From contig NZ_LR134384.1 in assembly GCF_900637655.1 (NCBI RefSeq), positions 1,674,001 through 1,738,000 of the forward strand: a stretch of 64,000 nt of DNA, read 5' to 3'. A program made the translations under genes and the position numbers. Shown here piece after piece: positions 62,822 to 64,000 of this stretch. Numbering within the stretch: position 1 is the first letter of the stretch; every line of letters begins with the position of its first letter. Origin of the DNA: Segatella oris. Lineage in GTDB: Bacteria; Bacteroidota; Bacteroidia; Bacteroidales; Bacteroidaceae. The notes below the pieces were generated by a model. The model saw only the letters and a program-made list of their open reading frames with translations, was not told the origin of the DNA and made no database searches.

Positions 62822-64000
62822 TTATCTTGTGATGACATATTCGGAATTCATTGCTGCTTTCCACCAGTCATCAGTGGCATGCGTACTGCCATACCAAGGC
62901 ATGGACCAACTCCATTTCGCATCGCTGTTCCATTGCGTTGGAACGTCGGAAACGGTGCCACATTCAGTAAGTGAAATCATCTTGGTTGGATAACGATAAG
63001 CCAAGGTGTTGAAGCGATCGGCCATAGCTGCGGCAGAAACCGCTGTCCCGTCTTGCCCATACATATCCGTACCGATGATATCTACATAGTCATCGCCTGG
63101 ATACCAGTCGCTGTCGGCTTTCTCGGAAGTCCATACCCAAATGAGATTATTGATACCTTTTGCTTTGAAATAGTCATACATAAAGCGCCATAGTTTCACG
63201 TAGGAAGCGGCAGAACCATTCCCCCACCAGAACCATTTGCCTGCTGCTTCATGGAGAGGACGCCAGAGAACAGGAATGTTTGCTTGCTGCAATTGCTGCA
63301 GATAAGGCACTATCTTCTCCAAGTCTGACTTCATAAATCGGTTGGCCCATGTGCCATCTGTAACCGCATCGTCAAGTGTGAACTCGTTCTTTGCTGCTTT
63401 GAAATCGTATTTAACGCTCCCCGTAGTCTCGACAGTAACGCCTGTGACCGTATAGTCATGACCTCCAATAATCAGTCCGTTGGCCCGCATTTCAGTAAGT
63501 GTGGTTTGGTCGAGTGTCATGGAATAGCTGTTGCCACTAATGCTGAAGTAGTCCCAGTTCTTGCCGTTCTCATCTACAAAACCTGCCCAACTGCTGTTCT
63601 TTATGGAGCCTTGGGCACCTGCTTTCACGTCAGAGATTTTCACAACTAATTTACTTCCGATAGATGCTTTGGCCAATATGTCTTTCGTTGCTTGGGTAGT
63701 AAGCTGTATGTTGCCACTCCAGTCACTTGGCATCACCTTGTCCGGACCGCCGTAGAGCACTACGGGTACGGAGGATGTATACGGATTAGAAGTAGGAACA
63801 TTCCAGTGCCAGCTGATCGTAACTATGCCACCTGCATTGTGCCATGACTGTACAGGAGAGATGTTGGAATAGTCTATCCACCCGCCAGAGGTGCTTGATT
63901 GCAAGTGAATATAATCGTATCCGTTGATAGCCGGATATTTACCTGTGAGCTGATATACTTTCTCTGCATTCTCATTATTCCATGCAACATTGGCCATTGT
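62822..64000 (-). CDS. GH26 beta-mannanase with an inserted beta-sandwich domain (5' end outside window)
   Basis: At least 392 codons are visible; the frame is open to the right edge. The internal methionine at 63997 is not the true start, as the catalytic barrel is already under way. Visible strands include GGIVTISWHWNVP. The acid/base glutamate is about visible residue 250 in LWRPLHEAAGKWFWWG, and the nucleophile about 345 in ISLTECGTV. Between them and the first strands lies an extra domain at about visible residues 78-195 (SDWSGNIQL, GSKLVVKISDV, LIIGGHDYTVTGV) that looks like a carbohydrate-binding beta-sandwich. It differs clearly from the GH26 at 55.8 kb. Confidence 0.9.
   Translation of the reverse strand, partial: TMANVAWNNENAEKVYQLTGKYPAINGYDYIHLQSSTSGGWIDYSNISPVQSWHNAGGIVTISWHWNVPTSNPYTSSVPVVLYGGPDKVMPSDWSGNIQLTTQATKDILAKASIGSKLVVKISDVKAGAQGSIKNSSWAGFVDENGKNWDYFSISGNSYSMTLDQTTLTEMRANGLIIGGHDYTVTGVTVETTGSVKYDFKAAKNEFTLDDAVTDGTWANRFMKSDLEKIVPYLQQLQQANIPVLWRPLHEAAGKWFWWGNGSAASYVKLWRFMYDYFKAKGINNLIWVWTSEKADSDWYPGDDYVDIIGTDMYGQDGTAVSAAAMADRFNTLAYRYPTKMISLTECGTVSDVPTQWNSDAKWSWSMPWYGSTHATDDWWKAAMNSEYVITR

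Overview
This window comes from a Bacteroidota chromosome, most likely order Bacteroidales and probably a Prevotella-like genus. The evidence is promoters of the TTTG-N19/20-TAnnTTTG type, a short primary sigma factor, GldB and type IX-secretion-style domains, a Bacteroidota-type long PurM, a menaquinone rather than ubiquinone pathway, and a mannan utilisation locus laid out as in Bacteroides. Genus level is inference. No insertion sequence, prophage, plasmid gene or CRISPR array was seen.

Layout. 1-7.4 kb: a compact plus-strand run phoH-purC-menG-aroE-purM, a 41-bp tandem repeat, then prfA, a 48-residue microprotein and pyrF. 7.4-17.5 kb: a porin and rlmD (minus), aroB (plus), then a minus-strand menaquinone operon menI-menF-menD-menB-menC-menE that contains no menH. 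17.5-26.3 kb: a membrane protein of unknown function, a POT peptide transporter, a PorT-like barrel, a periplasmic-binding-like protein, a small protein with a gliding-motility C-terminal domain, uvrA and tRNA-Arg(TCT). 26.3-38.4 kb: a GYF-domain membrane protein, mtaB, a glycosyltransferase, a DUF4861 protein, a GldB-like lipoprotein, tcdA with an ATP-grasp-like unknown, rlmH, a DUF4491 protein, phosphoglucomutase with a MaoC-like protein, and thyX. 38.4-47.5 kb: PBP1A with a TPR protein, pyrB-pyrI, glyA, a PqqD / S26-like peptidase / HprK-like kinase cassette, a small secreted protein and the primary sigma factor. 48.2-50.9 kb: pyruvate phosphate dikinase.

51.0-64.0 kb is a galactomannan/glucomannan utilisation locus on the minus strand: AraC regulator, mannobiose 2-epimerase, sugar:cation symporter, GH130 mannosylglucose phosphorylase, GH26 and GH5 mannanases, CE7 esterase, GH27 alpha-galactosidase, an SGNH esterase, and a second GH26 that runs off the window edge. 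Secreted esterases and the galactosidase would strip side groups, mannanases would cut the backbone to mannobiose, the symporter would import it, the epimerase would turn it into mannosyl-glucose, and GH130 would split that with phosphate. No SusC/SusD pair is inside the window.

The most unusual signal is non-coding. Six of the larger intergenic gaps hold arrays of a degenerate 19-bp imperfect dyad (consensus about GTAATCTGMSTCAAGTTAC) plus a 3-bp spacer, repeated in strict 22-bp register, about 31 units in all, none in a gene. These arrays, the separate 41-bp repeat between purM and prfA, and the PqqD/HprK-like/S26-like cassette are the places most likely to hold undescribed biology.
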